Assembly (NCBI RefSeq): GCF_024609785.1
Contig: NZ_JANHJQ010000009.1
Coordinates: 119,361 to 183,360, forward strand
Direction of reading: 5' to 3'
Length of the DNA stretch: 64,000 nt
Origin: Pseudalkalibacillus decolorationis
Lineage (GTDB): Bacteria > Bacillota > Bacilli > Bacillales > Fictibacillaceae
A program made the position numbers and the translations under genes. Position 1 is the stretch's first letter. Every line of letters starts with the position of its first letter. Below, one piece after another: positions 1 to 8,450 of the stretch. A model generated the notes under the pieces. The model worked only from the letters and a program-made list of their open reading frames with translations, was not told the origin of the DNA and did not search any database.

Positions 1-1029
1 TGGACCTTCTCCAACAGGATCATCCTCTAAGAACATTGGACCGTTTAAATCAACAGGAGTATTAATCTCCAGATAATTGAAAATGTGCGCACTAGCAGTA
101 AGACCTAGAGTTGACTCTGTTAACCCACCACCAAGTAAGTCCAAATTCGCTTCTTTAGCGATTTCGCCACACATTTTTACTCCTGTAAGACCACCCATTT
201 TCGTAAGCTTCACCACGGCTGTATCACACGCTTCAAGCCTAATCGCCTGGATAAGATCACCAGCAGTCCAGATACTTTCGTCCAGAGCGATCGGTATACT
301 CGTTTTTCTCCTTAGCTCTGCGTGCCCCAATAGATCGTTTGCTTTTAGAGGCTGTTCAAAAACATCTACCCCAAGTTTTTCAAGGCCTTTGGAAACAGTT
401 ATAGCTTTTGAAAGTGTATACCCCTGATTTGCATCGACACGGAAGAATAGCTTTGGGGCTATCGCTTTTACTGCTTCAACAAGTTCCAGGTCTTTTTTAA
501 AATCAAATCCAATTTTCAAATCTATCCCTTGATAATTATTTTCTAAAGCATACCTTGCCTTTTGGACTGCTTCCTCAATATTCCTTGTACTTATTAAATA
601 CGACAGGTTTATCGAATCCTTAGGTTTTGTAAACCATAGTTCTTCAATCGACTTTCTCATTTGTTTTCCAATTAAATCATGAAGAGCTGTGTCGATAGCA
701 GCTTTGGCAATAGGTTGTCCGATCGTTAATCCATTTTTGATTTCACTATTCATTAATTTGTGTATATTCTTTATATCTTCTGCGTTTTGTCCGAGCAAAA
801 CCTGTTTAAAATAATGGTTTATCGTAGTCACAACTGATTCGATTGTTTCGTAGCTCCAGCGGTTACTTGGACGCGATTCTCCCCAACCCTCGGTCCCATC
901 CTCCGCTGTAATCTTTATATATACATGAGGGGCGCCTTTCTGACGATCTCCAACAGACCCTCCTGAGATAGTAAAGTTTTGCTTCATTGGTAGATTCAAA
1001 GGAAATACATCAATTTTAACGATTTTCAT
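1..1029 (-). CDS. Mandelate racemase/muconate lactonizing enzyme family protein (3' end beyond window)
   Basis: The 343 visible codons start with ATG at 1029 and run off the left edge without a stop, so the C-terminus is missing. The protein has the enolase-superfamily layout: an N-terminal capping domain (about 1-130), then a barrel carrying the metal ligands in order, VDANQGY, FEQPL and ALDES, followed by VVKLTKMGG with the second-side lysine. These features place it in the MLE subgroup, which includes dipeptide epimerases, acid-sugar dehydratases and cycloisomerases. The first lysine of the usual KxK pair appears as Asp in GIDLKIG, so only one of the two lysines is seen there; this may bear on which reaction it does. 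It lies 56 bases after the 1086-2723 gene on the same strand and may share its transcript. The exact substrate cannot be read from the sequence. Confidence 0.85.
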   Translation of the reverse strand, partial: MKIVKIDVFPLNLPMKQNFTISGGSVGDRQKGAPHVYIKITAEDGTEGWGESRPSNRWSYETIESVVTTINHYFKQVLLGQNAEDIKNIHKLMNSEIKNGLTIGQPIAKAAIDTALHDLIGKQMRKSIEELWFTKPKDSINLSYLISTRNIEEAVQKARYALENNYQGIDLKIGFDFKKDLELVEAVKAIAPKLFFRVDANQGYTLSKAITVSKGLEKLGVDVFEQPLKANDLLGHAELRRKTSIPIALDESIWTAGDLIQAIRLEACDTAVVKLTKMGGLTGVKMCGEIAKEANLDLLGGGLTESTLGLTASAHIFNYLEINTPVDLNGPMFLEDDPVGEGP

Positions 1030-1085
1030 TTAATTCCCCTCTCCATGACATAGACTTGATAGGTAACTTATATAGCATTAATTTA

Positions 1086-2723
1086 TTATACTTGCAGTTC
1101 AGGATTGTACCGTAACAGATTTCCAATAAGCACCATTCCGTAAGTTGCCCCAAATGTATCTTGTTTCCGGTTCAATAGCTGGACTGATATATCCCTGACC
1201 TCCTTATTAAACTGGCTAAGAGTTACCCACTCAGAAATTAGCACAGAATAATTTTTGCTCCCGCTCCCATTTACAAACATGCTAACTCTTGGATCGGAAT
1301 AATCCCCTTGCCAGATAAGTTCTTTGAATGTTGTAGTAAAATTCATCATATCTTCTTCGGTAAACACCTTTTTAATCAGATATAAGTCTACCGCAAAACC
1401 TAGTTCAATATTAGCGTGGCTGATATCCTCACTTTTGTATCTAAAGTATCCAAAATCCCATCGTTTTCCTGAGTTATCCCAATAATTCCAAACATATGCA
1501 CTTCCATTATCCGTTTCTTTTTTGTGTAAACTATTTTTGAAGAAGTTTCCCATTCTTTCAACCTTATTAAGATAGGTCTCCTTGTTAGTCACTCGATAAA
1601 GATTTACAAGGGTTCTCCCAGCTGCGGCATATTGATTATGAGGTAGTGTAATTCCTTTAGATGGTTCAAAAAACGGAAAATATTCATTAATTTGAGTCAT
1701 TCTAGCTGTATCATCGAAAGGAAATTTGTATACTCCGAGTTTCTTTCCCTCTTTCTCCCATTCAACCCAATATTGTTCCCATTTTGGAACGAAATTTTTT
1801 TCTAGCACTTTTAGATAATCTTTGGCTTTTTTTTGGTACCTTTTACTTGGATTCTTATCATGATATATGAGGTCTATAAACTCAGAAATAGCAGTTAATG
1901 CCATCCCTTCATGAACGATAAATTCACCAAACTGCTGTAAAGAGACCTCATCATAATATGTTGCTGCATTCGGATCATCAGTATTTGCATTAGTTAGGTA
2001 AACACGAATTTGAATCCCTGCAGTGTCAGGTGTCTTAAAACCAACAGAGTGAGACTCCCAATCAGTGCTCGAAAATGAAAATTCCTTGATAGCTTCACCA
2101 GTATCCTGACGTACAATCATAATTTTCCCAATATTATCAGGATGTTTGTTTTTCGCTTTAAATTTGAAATGATATTGTTTTCCAGCTGTATAGTTAGGGA
2201 TGATTGTATAGGCACCAACAAAGTCCTCTCCTTCAGAATTTTGTACTAGAGTACTATATTTGCCCTCGGCTTTTTCTGCATCCGTTCTATAAACCGATCC
2301 TTTACTACCATACCAGGGATATGGATACCAACCGTCAGTTATGTAAGCACCATGACTGTCTTTATAATAAATGCTATCCTTTTCCATATTCCCATTCATA
2401 ATTAGATCAATGCTATAAGCTGAAGTCCACCAACTCTCAAACCCATCACCCTGAAAATCCTCTAATTGAGCAAACATTCCATCAACATCTTCTATAAACT
2501 TATCTAAATAATCTTTATTTTTTGTTGCCCTATAAACACCAAGATACCCTTTCAACACATAAGATTCATCCCATCCATATATATTTGACGGGGTATATCC
2601 CAGACCTGGAATAGGACCAACATATCCCTTTCCACCATTAGCTTCACTTTGAGCAGCATCATAATCATTAAACCGTTTTATCCAATCAGTATCAGTTCCC
2701 TTACCGACAGGGCAATTTTTCAT
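1086..2723 (-). CDS. Uncharacterised alpha-helical barrel protein with an inserted carbohydrate-binding-like domain
   Basis: This is a 545-residue protein if started at the ATG at 2723, which has GGAGG seven bases upstream; an ATG seven codons earlier has no good site. There is no signal peptide. Residues about 1-100 and 270-545 are rich in amphipathic helices with aromatic repeats (GWDESYVLKGY, WWTSAY, NQYAAAGRTLVNLYRVT), as in (alpha/alpha)-barrel glycosidases, lyases and epimerases. Between them lies a beta-rich segment of about 150 residues starting at NGNMEK and ending near YYDEVSLQQF that looks like a CBM4/9-type module. I do not recognise the family or a catalytic motif. It is divergent from the secreted protein at 3011 and upstream of the enolase-superfamily gene, so a role in glycan or uronate processing is a guess from context. 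Confidence 0.6.
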   Translation of the reverse strand: MKNCPVGKGTDTDWIKRFNDYDAAQSEANGGKGYVGPIPGLGYTPSNIYGWDESYVLKGYLGVYRATKNKDYLDKFIEDVDGMFAQLEDFQGDGFESWWTSAYSIDLIMNGNMEKDSIYYKDSHGAYITDGWYPYPWYGSKGSVYRTDAEKAEGKYSTLVQNSEGEDFVGAYTIIPNYTAGKQYHFKFKAKNKHPDNIGKIMIVRQDTGEAIKEFSFSSTDWESHSVGFKTPDTAGIQIRVYLTNANTDDPNAATYYDEVSLQQFGEFIVHEGMALTAISEFIDLIYHDKNPSKRYQKKAKDYLKVLEKNFVPKWEQYWVEWEKEGKKLGVYKFPFDDTARMTQINEYFPFFEPSKGITLPHNQYAAAGRTLVNLYRVTNKETYLNKVERMGNFFKNSLHKKETDNGSAYVWNYWDNSGKRWDFGYFRYKSEDISHANIELGFAVDLYLIKKVFTEEDMMNFTTTFKELIWQGDYSDPRVSMFVNGSGSKNYSVLISEWVTLSQFNKEVRDISVQLLNRKQDTFGATYGMVLIGNLLRYNPELQV

Positions 2724-2777
2724 CCATTTCCCTCCAAAAAGCATTCTTTATAGAATAGTATAAAAATTTAAACAACA

Positions 2778-2792
2778 AAAGACAATGTCTTT
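2778..2792. promoter_or_regulatory. Palindromic operator candidate, copy 1
   Basis: AAAGACAATGTCTTT is a perfect dyad in the 287-base region between the divergent genes starting at 2723 (minus) and 3011 (plus). A second similar dyad lies at 2881. Two near-identical dyads between divergent genes suggest one regulator acts on both; which one is unknown. Confidence 0.5.
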
Positions 2793-2880
2793 AATAAGAC
2801 AAATAACTAATGATTAATAACTAAGCCTCTAGAATCAAGACATCTTTCCTATATATTAAAATTCCATTAATAGACAATTT

Positions 2881-2894
2881 AAAGACTTGTCTTT
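2881..2894. promoter_or_regulatory. Palindromic operator candidate, copy 2
   Basis: AAAGACTTGTCTTT is a dyad sharing both six-base half sites (AAAGAC/GTCTTT) with the dyad at 2778. It lies about 115 bases upstream of the TTG start at 3011. Confidence 0.5.
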
Positions 2895-3010
2895 TCTAAA
2901 TCTAGTTAGTTATGATGATTTTAAGTGGAGATATATTTGAATTTTCAGAACAATAAGGGAGGGGGAGTCCTTTATAACTTTTGCAGTAAAATTTAAAAGG
3001 AGGATTTGAT

Positions 3011-4669
3011 TTGAATAAGCTAAGTATAATAGTTTTAATTTGCACATTAACTCTCGGTATTTTTGCCAGTGTGCCTTCTCAACAAGTAAACGCATCACCC
3101 TATCCAGAGCAGCCTGGAAAAGTACTTGCTGACTATGCCGGGGAAATTCGGGAAGAAACACCAAGAGCTGACGGTATCCATCATATTGATACTCCAGCAA
3201 TGATTGAAAGATTAAAAGAACTAAATGTTAACACTTACTATTACCTTATCTGGCATGAGAAGACTGACTGGGATGACTTAAGATATGAATTTCTACCTGC
3301 TGCTGAAGCAGCAAACATCAATGTAGTGGTCTATCTCGTTCCTCCATCGGAGTCAAAAGGAGAAAGAAAATCTTACCCGTATACTACTGATTATATTACA
3401 TGGTCTGAAGCAATCGCCAATCTTTCTCTCGACTATCCAAATCTTATTGGTTGGGCCATTGATGATTTCAGTCATAACCTCACTACATATACTCCAGAAT
3501 ATATGGCCCAAATGAAAGAAACTTCTGAAGCGATTAACCCTGACTTGTTTTTCACACCGCAGATGTATACCGAAGCTTTAACTGAGTCATTCCTTGAAAC
3601 ACGCGGGGCATATATAGATGGTGTGATTCTAGCCTTTAGGGATGGCGAATACCGGAATACTCAGGTTCATGAAACTGCACAACAACAAATAGATGATGCA
3701 TATGCAAAATTAAATAAATACGACCTTCCCCTTTATTGGATGATATATGCGTCCCAGCTTTCAAGAACCCCTGCAAACCCTTCAGCTAATTATGTGAGAG
3801 AAGTGGTACAAATCGCACTAGAAAATATGGAACAAGGAAAGATTAGCGGGGTCATCACTTATGTATTAAAAAAGAATTTTGAACCCCAACCAACTGATGA
3901 TAAGGCATATAATGATAAAGGCTATTTAAACTTCTTTATCGGCTTAGGTGCTCCTAGTTCAGCCGGTGACTATACTGAAGCTACCCAAACAGTTAGGGTA
4001 GACAGAAAATCAGAAGATTATTCATTGACCTTTCAAACAATGGACCACGGACCAAATGTTTTTGGATATCATAAAAAACAACTTCTAATTGATGGAGTGG
4101 TAGTTTGGGAGCAAGACACGTCTGAAATTGTCTCGGACTTACTCTGGGAACCGGTACATGTCAACCTTACTCCATACCTGTCCGGAAAATCAAAAGTTGA
4201 TATAACTTTCCGCTTTTATGAGAATAAAGGAGTTAGTAACTTCTGGACATATACTGGTTTCGATGCATTGGAACCTGTAGGTTTTACAGTTGAGAACGGT
4301 AACTTTGCAGACAATACGAATTGGGAATTTTCATCAAACACCCGTTCCGTTATCGGTGAAATACTGCAATATGATGAACAGCGAAGCTTAATGGCTTATC
4401 ATCACACCAAAGTTTCTTACACCACCTATAAATTATATATTTCGATTTACACAGCTGACATTGAACAAGGAATAAAAAACAGTTTACTTGCAAAAGCAGA
4501 TAAAATTATGGATAATCATTTTGCCGAACAAAACGAAAAAGCAACACAAGGACTAAATAGCTTACAATCGCAGATCAATTCATTAAGGGGAGAGGAAATT
4601 CCGGAACAACTTGCAGAAAAATGGACGGTTATGATTCAAGATCTACAACAGTTATATTCAATGAATTAG
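3011..4669 (+). CDS. Secreted protein with glycosidase-like barrel, function unknown
   Basis: A 552-residue protein with a TTG start at 3011, eight bases after AGGAGG. Residues 1-28 form a signal peptide (hydrophobic stretch LSIIVLICTLTLGIFAS, cleavage after VNA), so it is probably secreted. Residues about 35-320 read like a TIM barrel: beta strands and helices alternate (NVNTYYYLIWHE, NVVVYLVPP, LIGWAIDDFSHN, DGVILAFRDGE, LPLYWMIYAS, ISGVITYVL). The acidic pair in IDDFSHN and the Asp-Gly-Glu after VILAF are possible active-site residues. The middle region (about 340-430) looks like a beta-sandwich accessory domain, and the last 90 residues are helical and coiled-coil-like. I cannot assign a family. 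A repeat and a hairpin terminator follow. Confidence 0.6.
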   Translation: MNKLSIIVLICTLTLGIFASVPSQQVNASPYPEQPGKVLADYAGEIREETPRADGIHHIDTPAMIERLKELNVNTYYYLIWHEKTDWDDLRYEFLPAAEAANINVVVYLVPPSESKGERKSYPYTTDYITWSEAIANLSLDYPNLIGWAIDDFSHNLTTYTPEYMAQMKETSEAINPDLFFTPQMYTEALTESFLETRGAYIDGVILAFRDGEYRNTQVHETAQQQIDDAYAKLNKYDLPLYWMIYASQLSRTPANPSANYVREVVQIALENMEQGKISGVITYVLKKNFEPQPTDDKAYNDKGYLNFFIGLGAPSSAGDYTEATQTVRVDRKSEDYSLTFQTMDHGPNVFGYHKKQLLIDGVVVWEQDTSEIVSDLLWEPVHVNLTPYLSGKSKVDITFRFYENKGVSNFWTYTGFDALEPVGFTVENGNFADNTNWEFSSNTRSVIGEILQYDEQRSLMAYHHTKVSYTTYKLYISIYTADIEQGIKNSLLAKADKIMDNHFAEQNEKATQGLNSLQSQINSLRGEEIPEQLAEKWTVMIQDLQQLYSMN

Positions 4670-4744
4670 CTTTAAAAAAATCGCCACCGTTAATTGGAGG
4701 CCACTGAAAAACTGTATTGGTTTCCAGCTTTAGAAATAGTTAAA

Positions 4745-4866
4745 TTAAAGAAAACTTGGCTAGCGCCAAACCTTAGCGCAGGTGATCACCGTAGTCCCTA
4801 AAGGGATGACCTAAAGGCCCTTGCTTTATACTATAGAAAGTATTTTTATACTTTCTTAACGTGCAA
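4745..4866. repeat. Dispersed intergenic repeat, family C, copy 1
   Basis: The segment begins AAAGAAAACTTGGCTAGCGC and ends with CTATAGAAAGTATTTTTATA and CTTTCTTAACGTG. The same two ends recur at 52231-52330. The copies differ in the middle, where copy 1 has an extra stretch of about 20 bases. The right end contains a GAAAGTAT/ATACTTTC hairpin. Confidence 0.7.
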
Positions 4867-4870
4867 AAAA

Positions 4871-4912
4871 GACACTCCATCCTGGGTTTTTTACAGGGTG
4901 GAATGTTTTTTT
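4871..4912. terminator. Bidirectional terminator between convergent genes
   Basis: CACTCCATCCTG pairs with CAGGGTGGAATG around a short loop. The T-run TTTTTTTT follows on the plus strand and A-run AAAAAA precedes it, so it can serve both the plus-strand gene ending at 4669 and the GH4 gene ending at 5045. Confidence 0.7.
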
Positions 4913-5044
4913 TCGATGAAATGAATTCAAAGGTAGACTTTAACTCATGTATATCAACATTCTTTAACATCCACGGTGAGGATGGCAAAAGCCCCTTACA
5001 TAAACATAATTCAATAATAAATATTAATTAAGGTAGATAATGAA

Positions 5045-6346
5045 TTAGTTATATTTAGGAAGCATATCTCCGTGTACCTCAATTAATTCATTACACAATG
5101 AAACGATATCGTCAATTGATAGTTCCGCTGAAGTATGAGGATCTAATAACGCCGCTTGGTAGATATGCTCTTTCTTTTGTGTTATTGCTGCTTCTATGGT
5201 CATTAATTGTGTATTAATATTTGTACGGTTTAATGCAGCTAATTGTTCTGGTAACTCACCGACAAAACATGGAGATACACCACTTCGATCAACTAGACAA
5301 GGAACTTCAACGCATGATTTTTCCGGTAAATTACTGATTAATCTCCCTGTATTTAGGACATTTCCGCCTATTTTAATTGGTTTATCGGTCTCCATTGCTT
5401 CAATTATATATGAAGCATATTCCTCGGTCCTAGTATGTGTTAGCTGTACATTGTTAACAACCTCTTCCCTCATCTTATCCCAGCGATTAACTTTTTCTTC
5501 ACATCTTCTCAAATACTCATCAAGTGGGATATTAAACTTTTCAATTAGTTCTGGATATTGATTTTTAATGAAATATGGATGATATTCTGCATTATGTTCT
5601 GAAGATTCTGTAACGTAATAGCCAAAACGATTCATTAATTCATATCTAACCATATCGGTATGCTTTGTCTTTTGTTTAACTTTTGCTCTTCTTTTAATTT
5701 CTGGATACAGGTCCTCGCCATTTCTACTTACTTCTAACAACCATGCCATATGATTTATACCGGCAATTTTTGTTTGTATTTTATCTTTTTCTATGCCTAA
5801 AGAATCAAGGAGCATTGGTACACAGACCTGTACGCTGTGACAAAGCCCCACGGTTTTTATTCCTCCATGACGAAGCATGGTTCCAGTTAGAACTGCCATA
5901 GGATTTGTATAATTTAATAACCATGCATCTGGACATACTTGTTGAATATCTTTTGCAATACCTAGCATTACAGGTATCGTTCTAAGGCTCCGGAAAATAC
6001 CTCCAATACCGACAGTATCTCCAATAGTTTGCTGTAAACCGTATTTTTTAGGGATCTCAAAATCAATGACTGTACTTGGTTTGTATCCCCCAACTTGTAT
6101 CGCATTAACAACATATTTTGCGTCTAGTAAAGCTTCTTTGCGGTCATTATATGCTTTAATAGACACAGATTTCCCAAGTTTTGTTTTTAGATTCTCAAGC
6201 ATAGTTTTGGATTCATTTAACCGTTCATTATTAATATCGTATAATGCAAACTCAAAATCTTTTAAACTCGGTGTTAACATACAGTCACCTAGAATATTTT
6301 TTGCAAAAACCGAACTTCCTGCACCGATAAACGTAATTTTAGACAT
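5045..6346 (-). CDS. melA: GH4 family alpha-galactosidase (NAD+ and Mn2+ dependent)
   Basis: 433 residues from the ATG at 6346, which has GGAGG eight bases upstream; a longer in-frame start has no ribosome site. GH4 enzymes cleave glycosides by an oxidation-elimination mechanism with NAD+ and a divalent metal. The N-terminal FIGAGSSVF (6-14) is the dinucleotide-binding loop; NPM (148-150) binds sugar; C169 and H199 (GINHM) are the expected metal ligands. The family-specific tetrapeptide is CHSV (169-172), which marks alpha-galactosidases, whereas CDMP or CNVP mark 6-phospho-glycosidases. No signal peptide, so it acts on imported sugars. It is a single-gene unit; no transporter gene is adjacent. 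Alpha-glucosidase activity is the main alternative. Confidence 0.85.
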   Translation of the reverse strand: MSKITFIGAGSSVFAKNILGDCMLTPSLKDFEFALYDINNERLNESKTMLENLKTKLGKSVSIKAYNDRKEALLDAKYVVNAIQVGGYKPSTVIDFEIPKKYGLQQTIGDTVGIGGIFRSLRTIPVMLGIAKDIQQVCPDAWLLNYTNPMAVLTGTMLRHGGIKTVGLCHSVQVCVPMLLDSLGIEKDKIQTKIAGINHMAWLLEVSRNGEDLYPEIKRRAKVKQKTKHTDMVRYELMNRFGYYVTESSEHNAEYHPYFIKNQYPELIEKFNIPLDEYLRRCEEKVNRWDKMREEVVNNVQLTHTRTEEYASYIIEAMETDKPIKIGGNVLNTGRLISNLPEKSCVEVPCLVDRSGVSPCFVGELPEQLAALNRTNINTQLMTIEAAITQKKEHIYQAALLDPHTSAELSIDDIVSLCNELIEVHGDMLPKYN

Positions 6347-6802
6347 AATTAATCCTCCATATCTTTTAAATCCTTTTAGTGGTAACCTTTTAAAGATTTG
6401 CATTAACATAGAGATGATTTTATGAGAAAAAAATTATAATTAACCTCCCTTTATTTTCATAAGCATGATTTTTCCAACTTACTTTATCAAGTAATGATTT
6501 TTAGAACTTAACGCATTATTAATCCTACTGTATGACTAATAACTAAAATACCAACCTTACTTAAAATTGTCAAAATATTTTTAATAAAGTGAATGAAGGC
6601 ATTCATCTTATGCATGGAAAGTTTTCCTATTTCTTACCTGATCGGATTGTCCTATTTTTTCAGGGAAAATTAATTAAATATTGCGAATACTTTCCAGCTA
6701 TATTACAATATTCCTGAAGGTTCAAAATGCCTATTATGATGACTGTTTACCTAAAAGTAAGCACCTATCGTAATAACTGCTTTTTTCCTTAGGAGGAGTA
6801 GC
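6347..6802. other. Intergenic region between divergent genes, with a dyad
   Basis: 456 AT-rich bases hold the promoters of the GH4 gene (minus) and the DUF3870 gene (plus). The clearest structure is the dyad TGAATGAAGGCATTCA at 6590-6605, which could be a regulator site. No gene was found. Confidence 0.4.
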
Positions 6803-7120
6803 ATGTTTAGCGAGACTACTATTTACATAATTGGAGATGCGAAAACGGCTAACAATAATCCTATTACACAGAAATTCAATGCTTTTTTTATTGGCTTAGT
6901 AGTAGATAAAGAAAGTCGATTGATTGTGGATGCCGATTGTTCCTCAACCATTCCACTAACAGCTAGTTTTGTAAAATCAATTTTAATTGGTAAATCGATT
7001 GAAGATATTGAAGGTGTTTCCAATGAAATTCAAAATCGTTACTTCGGATCCTCACAACGGGCTTTAATCGTGGCGTTCAAAAACGCACGTATCAAGTATC
7101 AACAGATATGTGAGCAATAG
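6803..7120 (+). CDS. DUF3870 domain protein
   Basis: 105 residues, start ATG at 6803 with AGGAGG at the right distance. The whole protein matches the DUF3870 pattern as I know it: an opening IYIIGDAKTANNNPIT, then FFIGLVVDKESRLIVDADCS, TASFVKSILIGKSI and YFGSSQRALIVAFKNA. Soluble, no signal peptide; the biochemical role is not established. It is followed by a strong hairpin terminator and then the DUF819 transporter and NlpC/P60 peptidase, a grouping that suggests a role linked to uptake or use of small peptides or amino acid derivatives. Confidence 0.8.
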   Translation: MFSETTIYIIGDAKTANNNPITQKFNAFFIGLVVDKESRLIVDADCSSTIPLTASFVKSILIGKSIEDIEGVSNEIQNRYFGSSQRALIVAFKNARIKYQQICEQ

Positions 7121-7149
7121 TTGCTTCATCTGGTTCCCCAGGTGAAATC

Positions 7150-7192
7150 CAGCTAATCGGACTTCTTAAAGTCCTGTTAGCTGTTTTTTTTA
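7150..7192 (+). terminator. Rho-independent terminator after the DUF3870 gene
   Basis: CAGCTAATCGGACT pairs with AGTCCTGTTAGCTG across a TCTTAA loop and is followed by TTTTTTTT. It separates the DUF3870 gene from the DUF819 gene, so readthrough or a second promoter must supply the latter. Confidence 0.85.
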
Positions 7193-7236
7193 TTTATTGT
7201 TACTTTTATTTTAATAATGAAGGGAGATGAAAGGTA

Positions 7237-8403
7237 ATGATTAAGGATGGAATAATGTACGTCAGTGTTTTATTGGCAATTACCGCTATAATCGCCATTG
7301 CAGAAAAGAAAAGTCAGTCGAAGTTCTTTAAATATGTGCCTGGTATCGTCTTAATTTATCTGGTTGGTGCACTTCTTCAAACGTTTGGGGCATTTGCAGA
7401 TTCAGAATCGAACGATGCAGCATATGGGACCGTAAGAGGGTTACTTTTACCAGCGATGTTAATGCTCATGCTGTTGCATTGTGACCTACGTAAAATTGTT
7501 CGACTTGGTCCAAAAATGCTTGGGGCGTTCTTTGCTGCTTCGTTTAGTATTATTGCTGGATTTACAATTACATACATCTTGTTGCAAGGGTTCTACGCAA
7601 CAGGCACATGGAAAGCATTTGCTGCTTTAAGTGCAAGCTGGACAGGCGGTTCGGCAAACATGGTCATCCTTCAAGATATCATAAATGTTCCTGAAAATAT
7701 TTTCGGATACGCATTAATTATGGATACGGTGAACTATTCGTTTTGGGTGATGTTTATGTTCTGGCTCGTACCATTCGCAGAAGTATTTAATCGATGGACT
7801 AAGACAGATACAACCTATATCGATCAAGCGTCAGTGGAAATATCTGCCACTACAGAGGAAAATGAACAACCCGGAATCGGTTTTGTTGAAATGCTTGGAC
7901 TACTCGCTTTGGCCATCTTCGTCTCGGCAATCGGAACGAAACTTGGGGACAGCTTACCGGAAATTGGGACAGCGATAAATAGTACAACCTGGACAATTAT
8001 TTTTGCATCTTTAGTCGGTATCGTTCTGGCCATGACAAAAGTTGCGAACGTTCCTGGTTCAATGGAGATCTCGAAAGTGATGTTGTACATCGTCATTGCA
8101 TTAATCGCTTCACATGCTGACTTTTCTCAGCTCTTCCAAGCACCCGTTTACATCATTTCAGGGTTCATGATTTTGTTCTTCCATGGAATCTTCATGCTCC
8201 TCATTGCCAAGATCTTCAAGCTTGATCTCTTTACATTAGGGGTTGCATCACTTGCCAATATTGGCGGAGTCGCATCCGCACCAATCTTAGCAGGAGCCTT
8301 TCACCGTTCATTAATTCCAATTGGTATTTTGATGGCTGTCCTTGGCAGCTTGCTTGGTACCTACTTCGGAATTCTAACAGCAAACATTTTATCAGCACTA
8401 TGA
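7237..8403 (+). CDS. DUF819 family membrane transporter
   Basis: 388 residues with about ten hydrophobic segments over the whole length, for example YVPGIVLIYLVGALL, LLPAMLMLMLLHCDL and AILAGAF-like stretches near the C-terminus. Family hallmarks include DLRKIVRLGPKML after the third helix, the segment SWTGGSANMVILQD, and the C-terminal SLANIGGVASAPILAGAFH. DUF819 proteins (YjcL type) are predicted secondary carriers; substrates are not established, but genes for peptide epimerases and cell-wall peptidases are known neighbours. Start ATG at 7237 after GGGAGATGAAAGG. A 47-base gap separates it from the NlpC/P60 gene, with which it probably forms an operon. Confidence 0.85.
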   Translation: MIKDGIMYVSVLLAITAIIAIAEKKSQSKFFKYVPGIVLIYLVGALLQTFGAFADSESNDAAYGTVRGLLLPAMLMLMLLHCDLRKIVRLGPKMLGAFFAASFSIIAGFTITYILLQGFYATGTWKAFAALSASWTGGSANMVILQDIINVPENIFGYALIMDTVNYSFWVMFMFWLVPFAEVFNRWTKTDTTYIDQASVEISATTEENEQPGIGFVEMLGLLALAIFVSAIGTKLGDSLPEIGTAINSTTWTIIFASLVGIVLAMTKVANVPGSMEISKVMLYIVIALIASHADFSQLFQAPVYIISGFMILFFHGIFMLLIAKIFKLDLFTLGVASLANIGGVASAPILAGAFHRSLIPIGILMAVLGSLLGTYFGILTANILSAL

Positions 8404-8450
8404 TCGGAAATTCGCGACATCCTCAAAAAAATATTTGAAAGGAGATTTCT

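Noticed and set aside
77..427. 116-codon plus-strand frame
   Set aside because: Shadow of the enolase-superfamily gene on the other strand.
4773..4988. 71-codon minus-strand frame
   Set aside because: It covers a family C repeat and a terminator hairpin, with no ribosome site.
5045..6346. GH4 protein as 6-phospho-alpha-glucosidase
   Set aside because: The tetrapeptide is CHSV and not CDMP or CNVP, and no PTS gene is near.
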